NCBI GenBank assembly: GCA_016742275.1
Contig: JACVCD010000006.1
Location: 124,001 to 188,000 of the forward strand
Origin: Gemmatimonadaceae bacterium
GTDB lineage: Bacteria > Gemmatimonadota > Gemmatimonadetes > Gemmatimonadales > Gemmatimonadaceae
Direction: 5' to 3'
Length of the DNA stretch: 64,000 nt
The first letter of the stretch is position 1. Every line of letters begins with the position of its first letter. The notes under the pieces are model-generated. The model saw only the letters and a program-made list of their open reading frames with translations, had not been told where the DNA came from and made no database searches. Below are positions 43,853 through 52,090 of this stretch, in pieces. The translations under genes were made by a program, and so were the position numbers.

Positions 43853-44808
43853 GTCCCTACCACCCGCCATTGCGTCCCACACCGCCGCATTCGATGTCGG
43901 CAGTGTCCCCGCAGACCATCACGCCGCTTGGCGTGCCTGCGGTATCTCCGTCGCCACTCATGTTTCCATTGAGTGCTGAAGAGATCACGGCGCAGGTGCG
44001 GGTGGCGTTGCTGGAAGACGAAGCGTTCAACGACGTTTCAACCGTGGCGACCGTCGTGAGTGGGCGGCATGTGCGTTGCGCTATCGTATCAAGACGCGAT
44101 GGTGTGATCAGCGGCGTGGCGATGGCGGTCGAGGCTTTCAAGCAGCTTGATCCCAACATCAGCATCCGTGTGGATGCTGACGATGGTACGCGGGTGCGTG
44201 GCGGAACGACGGTAATGGTGCTGAGCGGTCATGCGCGCGGCATTCTGTCGGCCGAGCGCACCGCGCTCAATTACATGCAGCATCTGTCGGGCATCGCGTC
44301 GCTCACATGGAAGTTTGTGCAGGCCATCGAGGGCACAAACGCGCAGATCCTCGATACACGAAAGACCACACCGGGATGGCGACATCTCGAGAAGTTCGCG
44401 GTGCGCTGTGGTGGCGGGCTTAATCACCGTATGGATCTACGCAGTGGTGTGCTCATCAAGGACAACCACCTCGCCGCCATTGGTGGTGACATTGCCACAG
44501 CCGTGAGCCGCGCGCGTCAGTTGGCGCTGCCCGGCACGCCGGTGCAGGTGGAGTGTGATACCATCGACCAGGTCGAAGCGGCGGTTGCCGCAGGAGCCGA
44601 CTGGGTCCTGCTCGACAACATGTCTCCCGAGCGTTTGCGCGATGCCGTGCAGCGCTGTGCTGGCCGATGCATTACCGAAGCATCGGGCGGCGTTTCACTT
44701 GACACTGTGCGTGCCATCGCCGAGACAGGTGTCGATCGGATTTCGATCGGCGCGCTGACGCACTCGGCACCGGCGCTCGACCTCGGCCTCGACTTCGACG
44801 GGCTTTGA
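43849..44808 (+). CDS. nadC: Nicotinate-nucleotide pyrophosphorylase (carboxylating)
   Basis: 319 aa. It converts quinolinate and PRPP to nicotinate mononucleotide. Motifs are AERTALNYMQHLSGIA, DTRKTTPGWRHLEKFAVRCGGG, NHRMDLRSGVLIKDNH, QVECDTIDQ and LLDNMSPERL. The first ~40 residues are Pro/Ser-rich and not typical, so a start at the Met of MFPLSAEE (about residue 38) would also fit the family; the ATGA overlap with nadA favours the longer form. Confidence 0.95.
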   Translation: MSPYHPPLRPTPPHSMSAVSPQTITPLGVPAVSPSPLMFPLSAEEITAQVRVALLEDEAFNDVSTVATVVSGRHVRCAIVSRRDGVISGVAMAVEAFKQLDPNISIRVDADDGTRVRGGTTVMVLSGHARGILSAERTALNYMQHLSGIASLTWKFVQAIEGTNAQILDTRKTTPGWRHLEKFAVRCGGGLNHRMDLRSGVLIKDNHLAAIGGDIATAVSRARQLALPGTPVQVECDTIDQVEAAVAAGADWVLLDNMSPERLRDAVQRCAGRCITEASGGVSLDTVRAIAETGVDRISIGALTHSAPALDLGLDFDGL

Positions 44809-44825
44809 GCAGCACGGTGCATCAC

Positions 44826-44844
44826 CGGCCGCGCTGAGCGGCCG
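44826..44844. other. Small hairpin between nadC and the 313-aa gene
   Basis: Seven-base perfect arms CGGCCGC/GCGGCCG around GCTGA, 12 bases before the next ATG. There is no T run, so it is not a standard terminator; it could affect translation of the downstream gene. Confidence 0.4.
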
Positions 44845-44856
44845 AGGATTCGGATC

Positions 44857-45798
44857 ATGCCTGTACGTCTCCCGCCCCTCGCCGATCCCGCGTCGGTTAT
44901 CCTGTTGGAAGCGATGGTCGACTACGCCGGACTCTATCCGCCGGCGGCGTTGGCCATGCCAGCTGCGGTGCGCAACTATGCGCACTATCGCGCGAGCGGT
45001 TCCGGTTGGATGCTCGGACGGTTTGTGTGTCCAGCAAATCAGCTCGAATTGTTTTCGGAGAAAGCCGATCCGTTGCTGCCGCGCGACGCGGGCGCCATTC
45101 CCTGGCGTCTGGCGGTGACCAGTAGCGGTGATGTGTCCGCCGATCTGGCTGGCATTGCCGCATTCAACGAGCGGCATCGTGTGTGTTTCGATGAGTGTGG
45201 CGCCAAGGTCGATGTGTACGAAGCCAAGGCGCAGACGGTCGAAGATGTGCAGCGTCTGGCGTCCTTGGTGCCGCAGGAGCTGGTGTTGTATATCGAACTG
45301 CCGGTGAACGACGATATCGATGCGCTCGTGCAGGCAGTCGCTGCGGCGGGACGACGGGCGAAGATTCGCACCGGTGGTGTCACGGCGGATGCTTTCCCTG
45401 CAGCAGCACAGATTGTGCGCTTTCTGCGCGCCTGCCTGGCTCACGATGTGCCGGCCAAGGCGACGGCGGGTCTCCATCATCCACTGCGCGGTGCCTATCG
45501 TCTCACGTATGACGTGGATGCGACCACCGGCAAGATGTTCGGTTTCCTGAATGTGTTGCTCGCGAGCGCGCTGCTGTCCCAGGGTGGGAGTGATGCCGAT
45601 GCGGTCGCGCTGCTGGAAGAGTCTGATGGCGCCGCATTCGAGATTGGCGATACGCAGATCACATGGCGCAATGCGCTCGGGTCGCATGTGTTCAGCAAAC
45701 ACGTGCTGCGGCAGTCGCGTGAACATGTGCTCACCAGTGTTGGCTCCTGCTCGTTCACGGAACCGGTCGACGAGTCGCGTGCACTCGGTTGGCTTTGA
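44857..45798 (+). CDS. Conserved-looking protein of unknown function (313 aa)
   Basis: I cannot name a family. The protein is soluble, with alternating strand and helix segments such as MLGRFVCPANQLELF, VLYIELPVND, AKIRTGGVTADAFPAAAQIVRFL and VPAKATAGLHHPLRG. The ordering and the conserved-looking Arg/Thr/His residues suggest a TIM-barrel-like enzyme. It sits 42 bases before fumarylacetoacetase on the same strand, so a link to aromatic amino-acid breakdown is possible. No signal peptide. Confidence 0.75.
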   Translation: MPVRLPPLADPASVILLEAMVDYAGLYPPAALAMPAAVRNYAHYRASGSGWMLGRFVCPANQLELFSEKADPLLPRDAGAIPWRLAVTSSGDVSADLAGIAAFNERHRVCFDECGAKVDVYEAKAQTVEDVQRLASLVPQELVLYIELPVNDDIDALVQAVAAAGRRAKIRTGGVTADAFPAAAQIVRFLRACLAHDVPAKATAGLHHPLRGAYRLTYDVDATTGKMFGFLNVLLASALLSQGGSDADAVALLEESDGAAFEIGDTQITWRNALGSHVFSKHVLRQSREHVLTSVGSCSFTEPVDESRALGWL

Positions 45799-45840
45799 TC
45801 GATTGAAACTCCTGTTTGTCCCCTCCAGCACATACAGCAC

Positions 45841-47157
45841 ATGATGTCGACGTCGTGGGTGGCCTCGGCCAATGGCCACTCGGATTTCCCGCTGCAGAAT
45901 CTCCCGTTTGGCGTGTTTCGTCGCGCGGGTTCGGCAGAAGCACCGCGTGTTGGTGTTGCCATCGGCGATGATGTGCTCGATGTCGCCGCGTGTCTTGCGG
46001 CTGGCCTGCTGGACGACGCGGCAGTGGAGGCGCAGCGTGGTGCGCGAGCCTGTGCGTCGCCTTCGCTCAATGCGCTGATGGCGCTTGGGTCGACGGTGCG
46101 TCGCGCCTTGCGTGATGCACTGATGGCTCTGCTGTCGAGCGATGTGGCGGAACACAAGCGACTGGTGGAACAGCACGCGTTGGTCGCGCAGCGCGAAGCG
46201 GAAATGTTTCTGCCAGTGCAGGTCGGCGACTACACGGACTTCTATGCGTCGGTGCATCACGCCACCAACGTGGGCAGCATGTTCCGTCCGGACAATCCAC
46301 TGTTGCCCAACTACAAGTGGGTGCCGATCGGTTATCACGGACGGGCATCGAGCATTGTCGTGTCGGACACGCCGGTAGCGCGTCCGAATGGACAGCGTAA
46401 AGGCCCGGATGACGCGGCGCCAACATTCGGTGCGTCACGATTGCTCGACTACGAACTTGAGCTTGGCGCGTTTGTTGGCACCGGCAATCCGCTGGGATCC
46501 ACGATTCCGTTGTCAGAGGTGGAAAACCACCTGTGGGGGCTCTGTCTGCTGAACGATTGGTCGGCACGCGATATCCAGAGCTGGGAGTATCAGCCGCTCG
46601 GCCCGTTCCTCGCCAAGAACTTCGCCAGCACGATCAGTCCGTGGGTGGTGACACTCGAGGCGCTCGAGCCCTTCCGTGCACCGCTGGCCGCCCGTGCCGA
46701 CGGCGATCCGGCACCGCTGCCATATCTCACGCACGAGAGTGATCAAACGCGCGGCGGGTTTTCTCTCACACTGGAAGTGTGGCTCGAGACCTCGCGCATG
46801 CGTGCTGCAGGCGAAGCGCCGGTACGCATTTCGCGCGGTAGCAGTCTCGATCTCTACTGGAGTTTTGGGCAGATGTTGGCGCACCACGCCAGCAATGGTT
46901 GCAACATGCGATCGGGCGATCTGCTTGGGAGCGGTACCATCTCCGGGGCAAGCAAGGACAGCCGTGGATGTCTTCTTGAACTCACATGGCGAGGTGCTGA
47001 ACCGATCACGCTTCCCAATGGAGAGCAGCGCAAGTTCCTCGAAGACGGCGACACGTTGTCGATGACAGCGTACGCCGAGCGTGAAGGTGCCGTGCGTATC
47101 GGATTTGGCTGGTGCCGCGGGACGATTGCGGTTCCGTCAGTGAGTTCGGCCTCGTAG
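45841..47157 (+). CDS. fahA: Fumarylacetoacetase
   Basis: 438 aa, full length. It hydrolyses fumarylacetoacetate to fumarate and acetoacetate, the last step of tyrosine/homogentisate breakdown. Motifs are YTDFYASVHHATNVGSMFRP (the catalytic His and Ca-site region), WVPIGYHGRASS, RLLDYELELGAFVG, LLNDWSARDIQSWEYQPLGP and NGCNMRSGDLLGSGTISG. The start could be either of two adjacent ATGs (45841 or 45844). The rest of the homogentisate pathway is not in the window. Confidence 0.96.
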   Translation: MMSTSWVASANGHSDFPLQNLPFGVFRRAGSAEAPRVGVAIGDDVLDVAACLAAGLLDDAAVEAQRGARACASPSLNALMALGSTVRRALRDALMALLSSDVAEHKRLVEQHALVAQREAEMFLPVQVGDYTDFYASVHHATNVGSMFRPDNPLLPNYKWVPIGYHGRASSIVVSDTPVARPNGQRKGPDDAAPTFGASRLLDYELELGAFVGTGNPLGSTIPLSEVENHLWGLCLLNDWSARDIQSWEYQPLGPFLAKNFASTISPWVVTLEALEPFRAPLAARADGDPAPLPYLTHESDQTRGGFSLTLEVWLETSRMRAAGEAPVRISRGSSLDLYWSFGQMLAHHASNGCNMRSGDLLGSGTISGASKDSRGCLLELTWRGAEPITLPNGEQRKFLEDGDTLSMTAYAEREGAVRIGFGWCRGTIAVPSVSSAS

Positions 47158-47166
47158 TTTCTGCAG

Positions 47167-47862
47167 ATGCGCCCCGACCTCATTCGTGTCGTGCTGATCG
47201 ACGACCACCAGATCGTGCGTGCCGGCCTCAAGGCTGTGCTGGCCACAGCCAAGGACATCACCGTTGTTGGTGAAGGCGGCAATGGCAAGGAAGCGTTGGT
47301 GCTCGCTGAACGGCTCAATCCGCATGTCATTGTGATGGATCTCTCCATGCCCGACATGGATGGACTCACGGCCACGCGGGAGCTGCAGAAGGCGAACGCT
47401 GCGCGCACGGTGGCGCCGGATGATGAGGTCACGCGTCGTGTACTGGTGCTCACGATGCACACCGAAGACGAACATCTTGTGGCGCTGCTCGAGGCTGGCG
47501 CGGGTGGTTATCTGCTCAAGTCGGTCGCCGACCGTGAGCTGGTTGATGCGGTGCGCACCGTGGCCGCCGGTGATGTGTATGTGCAGCCAACGGCAGCGCG
47601 TGCGCTGGCACGCGGTCTCGCCAAGCGCGATGGCACCGCTGAGGAGCGGACGCGTTTCGAGAAACTCACCGATCGTGAGCAGGTGGTGCTCAAGATGGTG
47701 GCTGAAGGGTACACCGCGCCCGAGATCGGAGAGCATCTCACCATTTCGCCGAAGACTGTCGATACGTACAAACAGCGTATCGGCGAAAAGCTCGGGCTCA
47801 CGCATCGCACCGACTACGTGAAGTTTGCGCTCAAGCTGGGTCTCTTGAAAAACGACAGTTGA
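47167..47862 (+). CDS. NarL/FixJ-type response regulator, orphan
   Basis: 231 aa. The receiver has LIDDHQIVRAGLKAVL, the phospho-Asp in VIVMDLSMPDMDG, Thr in VLTMHTEDEH and Lys in GYLLKSVAD. An insertion of about 12 residues (NAARTVAPDDEV) sits between receiver strands. The LuxR HTH is LTDREQVVLKMVAEGYTAPE then ISPKTVDTYKQRI. No histidine kinase is adjacent. It starts 9 bases after fahA and is followed after one base by a zinc-ribbon gene, so the three may be co-transcribed. Confidence 0.93.
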   Translation: MRPDLIRVVLIDDHQIVRAGLKAVLATAKDITVVGEGGNGKEALVLAERLNPHVIVMDLSMPDMDGLTATRELQKANAARTVAPDDEVTRRVLVLTMHTEDEHLVALLEAGAGGYLLKSVADRELVDAVRTVAAGDVYVQPTAARALARGLAKRDGTAEERTRFEKLTDREQVVLKMVAEGYTAPEIGEHLTISPKTVDTYKQRIGEKLGLTHRTDYVKFALKLGLLKNDS

Positions 47863-47863
47863 T

Positions 47864-48067
47864 ATGTCGGCCGCGTGTCATCTGGAGCGTGTCGCGTTGT
47901 ACACGCATGGTGCAGTGAGCGCTGATGCAGCGCTTGCGCCCACGCTGCCTCAAGCTGTAGCGGTGGAGACATGTGAGTACTGCGCCTCACCGCAACTCAC
48001 CTGGCGCAAGTGCAAGCAGATCTGCGTGAACTGCGGTCAGATCAATCGTTCCTGCGCGGATCTCTGA
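47864..48067 (+). CDS. Small zinc-ribbon protein (67 aa)
   Basis: 67 aa. The C-terminal half has CEYC (37-40) and CVNC (54-57), spaced like a four-cysteine zinc ribbon; two more cysteines (Cys50, Cys64) and a lysine-rich stretch (WRKCKQI) lie nearby. The N-terminal half is plain. It starts one base after the response regulator stop. Its size and coupling suggest an accessory or anti-regulator protein, but nothing in the sequence proves this. Confidence 0.65.
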   Translation: MSAACHLERVALYTHGAVSADAALAPTLPQAVAVETCEYCASPQLTWRKCKQICVNCGQINRSCADL

Positions 48068-48097
48068 GCGAGCCGCGCAGGATGCGACGTGCCTCGA

Positions 48098-49945
48098 CTA
48101 GAGACCGAGGTGCTTTTCCTGCTCCTGCCGCGTGAGGCTGAAACCCGCCAGCGGCGGAACCGGAACATCGAGCAACGCATCACCACTGCGATAACCACCC
48201 TCGGTGCGCACACGCGCTGCGATCTGGAGACGCAGCGCATCGATCTGCTCGCCTGATTCGCTGTCCAGCTCTTCGCGCCACGCGCGGAAGCGGCGTCCTG
48301 ACTGCAGACAGAAGAGTTCCGTGAGTGCGATCTCACGCGCGCAGGCATCCACTCCACGCTCTTCGATCAAACGCTGCGTGCGGGCAATGGTGGTGCAGCG
48401 GGCGTAGAGCTCGGTGGCCATGTCGGCCAGGCGCTCGACGACCAGCTGCTTCTGCAGAATTTCTTTCTTGTGGCGGGTGATTGCGTCCTGTGTCGCCTTG
48501 GCCAGTTCGGCCGTATGGCGTTCCACGTAGTCCGCGTGTTTGCGCAGTGATGCGTGCAGTGGTTTGACAAGACGATCACGTTTGCCCAGCGCGCTCGCCA
48601 CGCGGCCCGCGGCGAAACTCGACACCATCACCCAGTTCTGAATGGGATTGCGCAGTGCGCCGGCAATTTCCTTGAGCTCTTCGGCTGGCCCCTGAATGCC
48701 GTTGAGGCCAACGAACAGGCGAAGAATGTCGTTCGCGCCTTCGAAAATTCGATTGATGCGCGCGTCGCGCAGCCAACGCTCGTACGGCCACGGCTTCACG
48801 AATCCACGTCCACCGGCCAGCTGGACCATCTCGTCGGCGGTGCGCCAGACCAGTTCGCTCGCAAATACCTTCACGCACGCGGCCTCAAGTGCCACGTCCA
48901 CTTCTTCGCCATCAATGGCTGCAGCCAACGCGCCCACCATGGAATCGGCGGCGTACGTGTCGGCCGCAATCGATGCCATCTTGCGCTGCGTGATCTCGAA
49001 GCTCGCCAGCGGTCCGCCAAACTGGGTACGTGCTTCGGCATAGCGCGTGAATTCATCGAGAATGCGCTTGCACCCCTGCGCACATCCGGAGGCCAGCGAC
49101 AAACGACCGGCGTTGAGTGCGTTCACGGCCACGCGGAATCCCTTGCCCACTTCACCCAACACGTGATCATCGGGCACGAAGAGATTTTCGTAGACCAGTT
49201 CACCCTGCGTCGAACCACGAATGCCCATCTTGCGCACAGTGCCATCGACGCGGAATCCGGGCATGTCGGGCCGAATGATGAACGCCGTCGGACGGGTGGT
49301 CATCTTGCCGTCGCGCTCGATCGGCGTCTGCGCAAACGTGGCAATCACACCCGCGCGCTGACCGTTGCCGATCCAGTGCTTGCGGCCATTCAAAATCCAG
49401 CCCTTGCCATCGGGGCTGCGTTCGGCGCGCGTGACGATGTTCTGCGCGTCAGAACCTGTTTCCGGTTCGGTGAGCGCGTACGCGGCCAGTGTCTCACCGC
49501 GTGCCAACATGGGGAGATAACGTGCCTTCTGCTCGTCGTTGCCGGCGATCACCACGGCCTTGCTACCCAGGCCACAGTGCACACCAATGAGCACACCAAG
49601 CGAGGCATCCACCGCGGCCACCGCGCCGAATACACGCGCATAGCCGCTCGCTGACAGTCCGAGTCCGCCGTATTCCTTGGGAATGGTCAGCGCGAGGAGA
49701 CCTGTGCGGGCGAACTCCTGAATGACTTCCTCGTCGAGTCGCTCCTGCTCGTCGAACCGGCGCGAGTCGATGAGACCGGACGCCACCATTGCATTGAGCG
49801 ACGCTACCAGACGTTTCACCGTTTCTGCTTCCTCCGCGCGCCGGACATCAATGGGCGCGGGATACGGGAAGAGCAGGGACTCGTTGATGTCGCCGGTGAA
49901 CAGATCGCGCAGGAACGACGGGGCGCTGGTGGCCGTGGTGCTCAT
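48098..49945 (-). CDS. Acyl-CoA dehydrogenase, long-chain (VLCAD/ACAD9-like)
   Basis: 615 aa. The N-terminal and middle domains carry PKEYGGLGLSASGYARV and AYALTEPETGSDAQNI (FAD contact). The C-terminal catalytic segment is INRIFEGANDILRLF, whose Glu is the expected base. About 180 further residues form the extension seen in VLCAD and ACAD9, which bind membranes. It catalyses the first step of beta-oxidation of long-chain acyl-CoA. The start ATG 49945 has GGAG six bases upstream; an in-frame Met at 49999 lies in the preceding terminator. It is alone on this strand, convergent with the zinc-ribbon gene. Confidence 0.94.
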   Translation of the reverse strand: MSTTATSAPSFLRDLFTGDINESLLFPYPAPIDVRRAEEAETVKRLVASLNAMVASGLIDSRRFDEQERLDEEVIQEFARTGLLALTIPKEYGGLGLSASGYARVFGAVAAVDASLGVLIGVHCGLGSKAVVIAGNDEQKARYLPMLARGETLAAYALTEPETGSDAQNIVTRAERSPDGKGWILNGRKHWIGNGQRAGVIATFAQTPIERDGKMTTRPTAFIIRPDMPGFRVDGTVRKMGIRGSTQGELVYENLFVPDDHVLGEVGKGFRVAVNALNAGRLSLASGCAQGCKRILDEFTRYAEARTQFGGPLASFEITQRKMASIAADTYAADSMVGALAAAIDGEEVDVALEAACVKVFASELVWRTADEMVQLAGGRGFVKPWPYERWLRDARINRIFEGANDILRLFVGLNGIQGPAEELKEIAGALRNPIQNWVMVSSFAAGRVASALGKRDRLVKPLHASLRKHADYVERHTAELAKATQDAITRHKKEILQKQLVVERLADMATELYARCTTIARTQRLIEERGVDACAREIALTELFCLQSGRRFRAWREELDSESGEQIDALRLQIAARVRTEGGYRSGDALLDVPVPPLAGFSLTRQEQEKHLGL

Positions 49946-49960
49946 CGAAGCTCCGGAATG

Positions 49961-49999
49961 AAAAGCAAAATGGGGTGCCCGGCAGCGCGGACACCCCAT
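49961..49999 (-). terminator. Rho-independent terminator after the Ig-like lipoprotein gene
   Basis: Eight-base arms (49970-49977 and 49992-49999), with CCG/CGG pairing inside, are followed on the minus strand by TTTTGCTTTTC. It lies just past the stop at 50045 and before the acyl-CoA dehydrogenase start. Confidence 0.85.
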
Positions 50000-50044
50000 G
50001 CAAACTACTCTGTGAACCGCGGCGATGACTTGCCTGACGACAAC

Positions 50045-51787
50045 CTACTCGAGCGGAGGGCCGGATCTTGCGTTGGCCCGAACCCCAGGTGTTGTGGGAG
50101 GCGCGTTCACGTTGATCACGATGCGACTCGGCTTGCCCTGATTGCGGTTGTTGGCGTCGACGGCCTGCAATGTCAGGATCGTCGTGCCGACCGTGATGCC
50201 CTGGACTTGCACGGTGGTGGATTGGGTCCCCGCAAGACCGACGGCCACATTGGGCTGGGTGCTGGTGACGACGATGTTGCGATTGCGCAGCACGTTGCCC
50301 TGTGCATCACGCAACTCGATGGCAAATGCACTCTGCGTGTTCACGGTCAGGTTGAACGTGTCGCGCACGACGATCGTGTCCACTGGAATCTGCTGGATGA
50401 CCAGATTGGCCTGCCCAATGCGTGTTTCGACTTCTGCAAACACAGTCACTGCGCCGCTGGCAGTGGCGGTAACCAGGCCATTCTGCGTGATCGAGGCCTT
50501 GGTCGGATCACTCACCAACCATTCGACCGTTCGGTCCGTGACCTCGGTTCCGGTGGAGTCCGTCACACGCGCACGGAACTGCGCTGTCTGTCCTTCGAAT
50601 ACCGTGGCCTGCAGCGGCGTCAGTGTCACCGAAGTCACCGGGATACGTGTGACCGGAAGCGTCACGGTATCTGCCACACCCTCGGAAGTCGCGATGATGC
50701 GCGCGGTGCCCAGTGCGAGGGGTGTCGCGATGCCAAGCTGTGTGATCTGGATAATGCTCGGTGTGTTCGTGCTCCAGGTAACCACACGACCCGACGGGAT
50801 CTCACCGCCGACCGAGTCACGCAGGAAGTATCCAAAGGCCTTGGGGATGCCGAGTCGGAATGATCCTACTCGGGGGGTGATGCCAATGCTCACGATACGT
50901 GGATCGACCGCTTCCACCGATGCCGTGCACTCGATCGCCGGATATTCCACGGAAGTGGCTTTGATTACAGTCGTGCCAGCACGCCGCGTAGTGGCTACGC
51001 CAGTGTTGGAGACTAGAGCAACCACTTCATTGCTGCTGGTCCAGCTGATAGGACGACCAGATGAAGGAATCACATTCTCTGCCGTATCGCGCAGCACAAT
51101 CGTTGGCTGTGCGAGCTGACCCACGGTCACCTTGAAAGAGATTGGCGTAAGGCTGCACTTCCCAATCGGAATCGGCGTAACCGTGATTGTAGCCTGACCG
51201 ACGGTTTGATCGCTCTCCGCCGTGATCACCACATTGCCTGGCGTCAGCGCGCTGACTCGACCTGTCTGGTCGACCGATGCGATGGCCGTGTTGCTCGAAT
51301 TCCAACGGAACGTGCGTCCCGTGATGATCACATTCTGATTGTTGCGTGCGGTCGCCGTGAGCTGGCGTGAATCACTGGTCCGCAGGGTGAGCGTGCTGGG
51401 CGTGACCGTCACCGTAGCCGCCTGCTCCGGCGTCACCGTGACCTGCGTGCTCGCGCTCTTGCCATCAGATGTGGCCGAGATCGTGGCCGATCCGACAGCG
51501 ACGGCAAGTACCTGGCCCTCAGTGGTCACCGTAGCGACAGCCGAATTGTTGGACGAGAAGCTCGGCCGCTTGTTGCGAATGCTATTGCCATCGCAGTTGA
51601 AGGCCGTAGCGACAATCGTCGCCGAGCCATTTACCGGCAGCGACAAACTGGTAGGCGCCACCGTGACCGAGCAGGCCTGTGGCGGCTTGAGATCGAGGCA
51701 GCCGGCGCTGACCACCAGCGCGGCGCACAGCAGAGAAGTGGCAATCCGGCGTGACGACATCGACACAATGCCTGGCGCGACCCGCAT
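50045..51787 (-). CDS. Surface lipoprotein with bacterial Ig-like (BIG2) domains
   Basis: 580 aa. The signal peptide has a lipobox (LVVSAGC), Cys at about 29. Five to six BIG2 repeats follow: ATVTVTPSTLTLRTSDSRQL, SVGITPRV-type openings, and closers such as GRVSALTPGNVVITAES, GVATTRRAGTTVIKATS and GLVTATASGAVTVFAE. Such repeats make rod-like adhesive or structural surface proteins. The start is ATG 51787 (MRVAPGIVSM), though the Met at 51760 (MSSRRIATS) is a good alternative. The open frame extends upstream without a plausible start signal. Confidence 0.85.
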   Translation of the reverse strand: MRVAPGIVSMSSRRIATSLLCAALVVSAGCLDLKPPQACSVTVAPTSLSLPVNGSATIVATAFNCDGNSIRNKRPSFSSNNSAVATVTTEGQVLAVAVGSATISATSDGKSASTQVTVTPEQAATVTVTPSTLTLRTSDSRQLTATARNNQNVIITGRTFRWNSSNTAIASVDQTGRVSALTPGNVVITAESDQTVGQATITVTPIPIGKCSLTPISFKVTVGQLAQPTIVLRDTAENVIPSSGRPISWTSSNEVVALVSNTGVATTRRAGTTVIKATSVEYPAIECTASVEAVDPRIVSIGITPRVGSFRLGIPKAFGYFLRDSVGGEIPSGRVVTWSTNTPSIIQITQLGIATPLALGTARIIATSEGVADTVTLPVTRIPVTSVTLTPLQATVFEGQTAQFRARVTDSTGTEVTDRTVEWLVSDPTKASITQNGLVTATASGAVTVFAEVETRIGQANLVIQQIPVDTIVVRDTFNLTVNTQSAFAIELRDAQGNVLRNRNIVVTSTQPNVAVGLAGTQSTTVQVQGITVGTTILTLQAVDANNRNQGKPSRIVINVNAPPTTPGVRANARSGPPLE

Positions 51788-52090
51788 GCAGGTCCGTCCT
51801 TGAGAAACAAGAGTGGGAAACGGGCCCGGCGAGTGCCGGGACCGGTGGGGCGACAAGAAAACCTGGATACCGCTAGGGATACCGCTACGGAACATGACGC
51901 CCGGCCAAGGAAGGTCGTAACCGGACGACACTGTCACACCGCGGGCACGGCACCCAGACAACCTGAAGAAACGCCAAGGCGGGAGCAAGCGGGCGATTGG
52001 CGCGCGGCAGTCATACCCGCGGCCCGGTGACAGGGTGCCCCAAAGTGGCCGCTCCATTCGTCGCCAATTCGTCACTAGTATTGTTACATC
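51788..52090. other. 303-base divergent intergenic region
   Basis: This lies between the Ig-like lipoprotein and the glycosyltransferase gene. It holds a hairpin (arms 51825-51830 and 51835-51840) and a 12-base tandem pair containing GGATACCGCTA (51865-51875 and 51877-51887). An AT-rich stretch sits just before 52091 that may carry the plus-strand promoter. I see no convincing gene or known riboswitch. Confidence 0.5.

Noticed and set aside
44695-46338. 547-codon minus-strand frame
   Set aside because: It is opposite nadC, the 313-aa gene and fahA, and has no recognisable domain.
48068-48097. Short hairpin between the zinc-ribbon gene and acyl-CoA dehydrogenase
   Set aside because: Only about five paired bases with no T run, so it is too weak to call a terminator.
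48554-49654. 366-codon plus-strand frame
   Set aside because: It is antisense to acyl-CoA dehydrogenase, whose catalytic and FAD motifs are intact.
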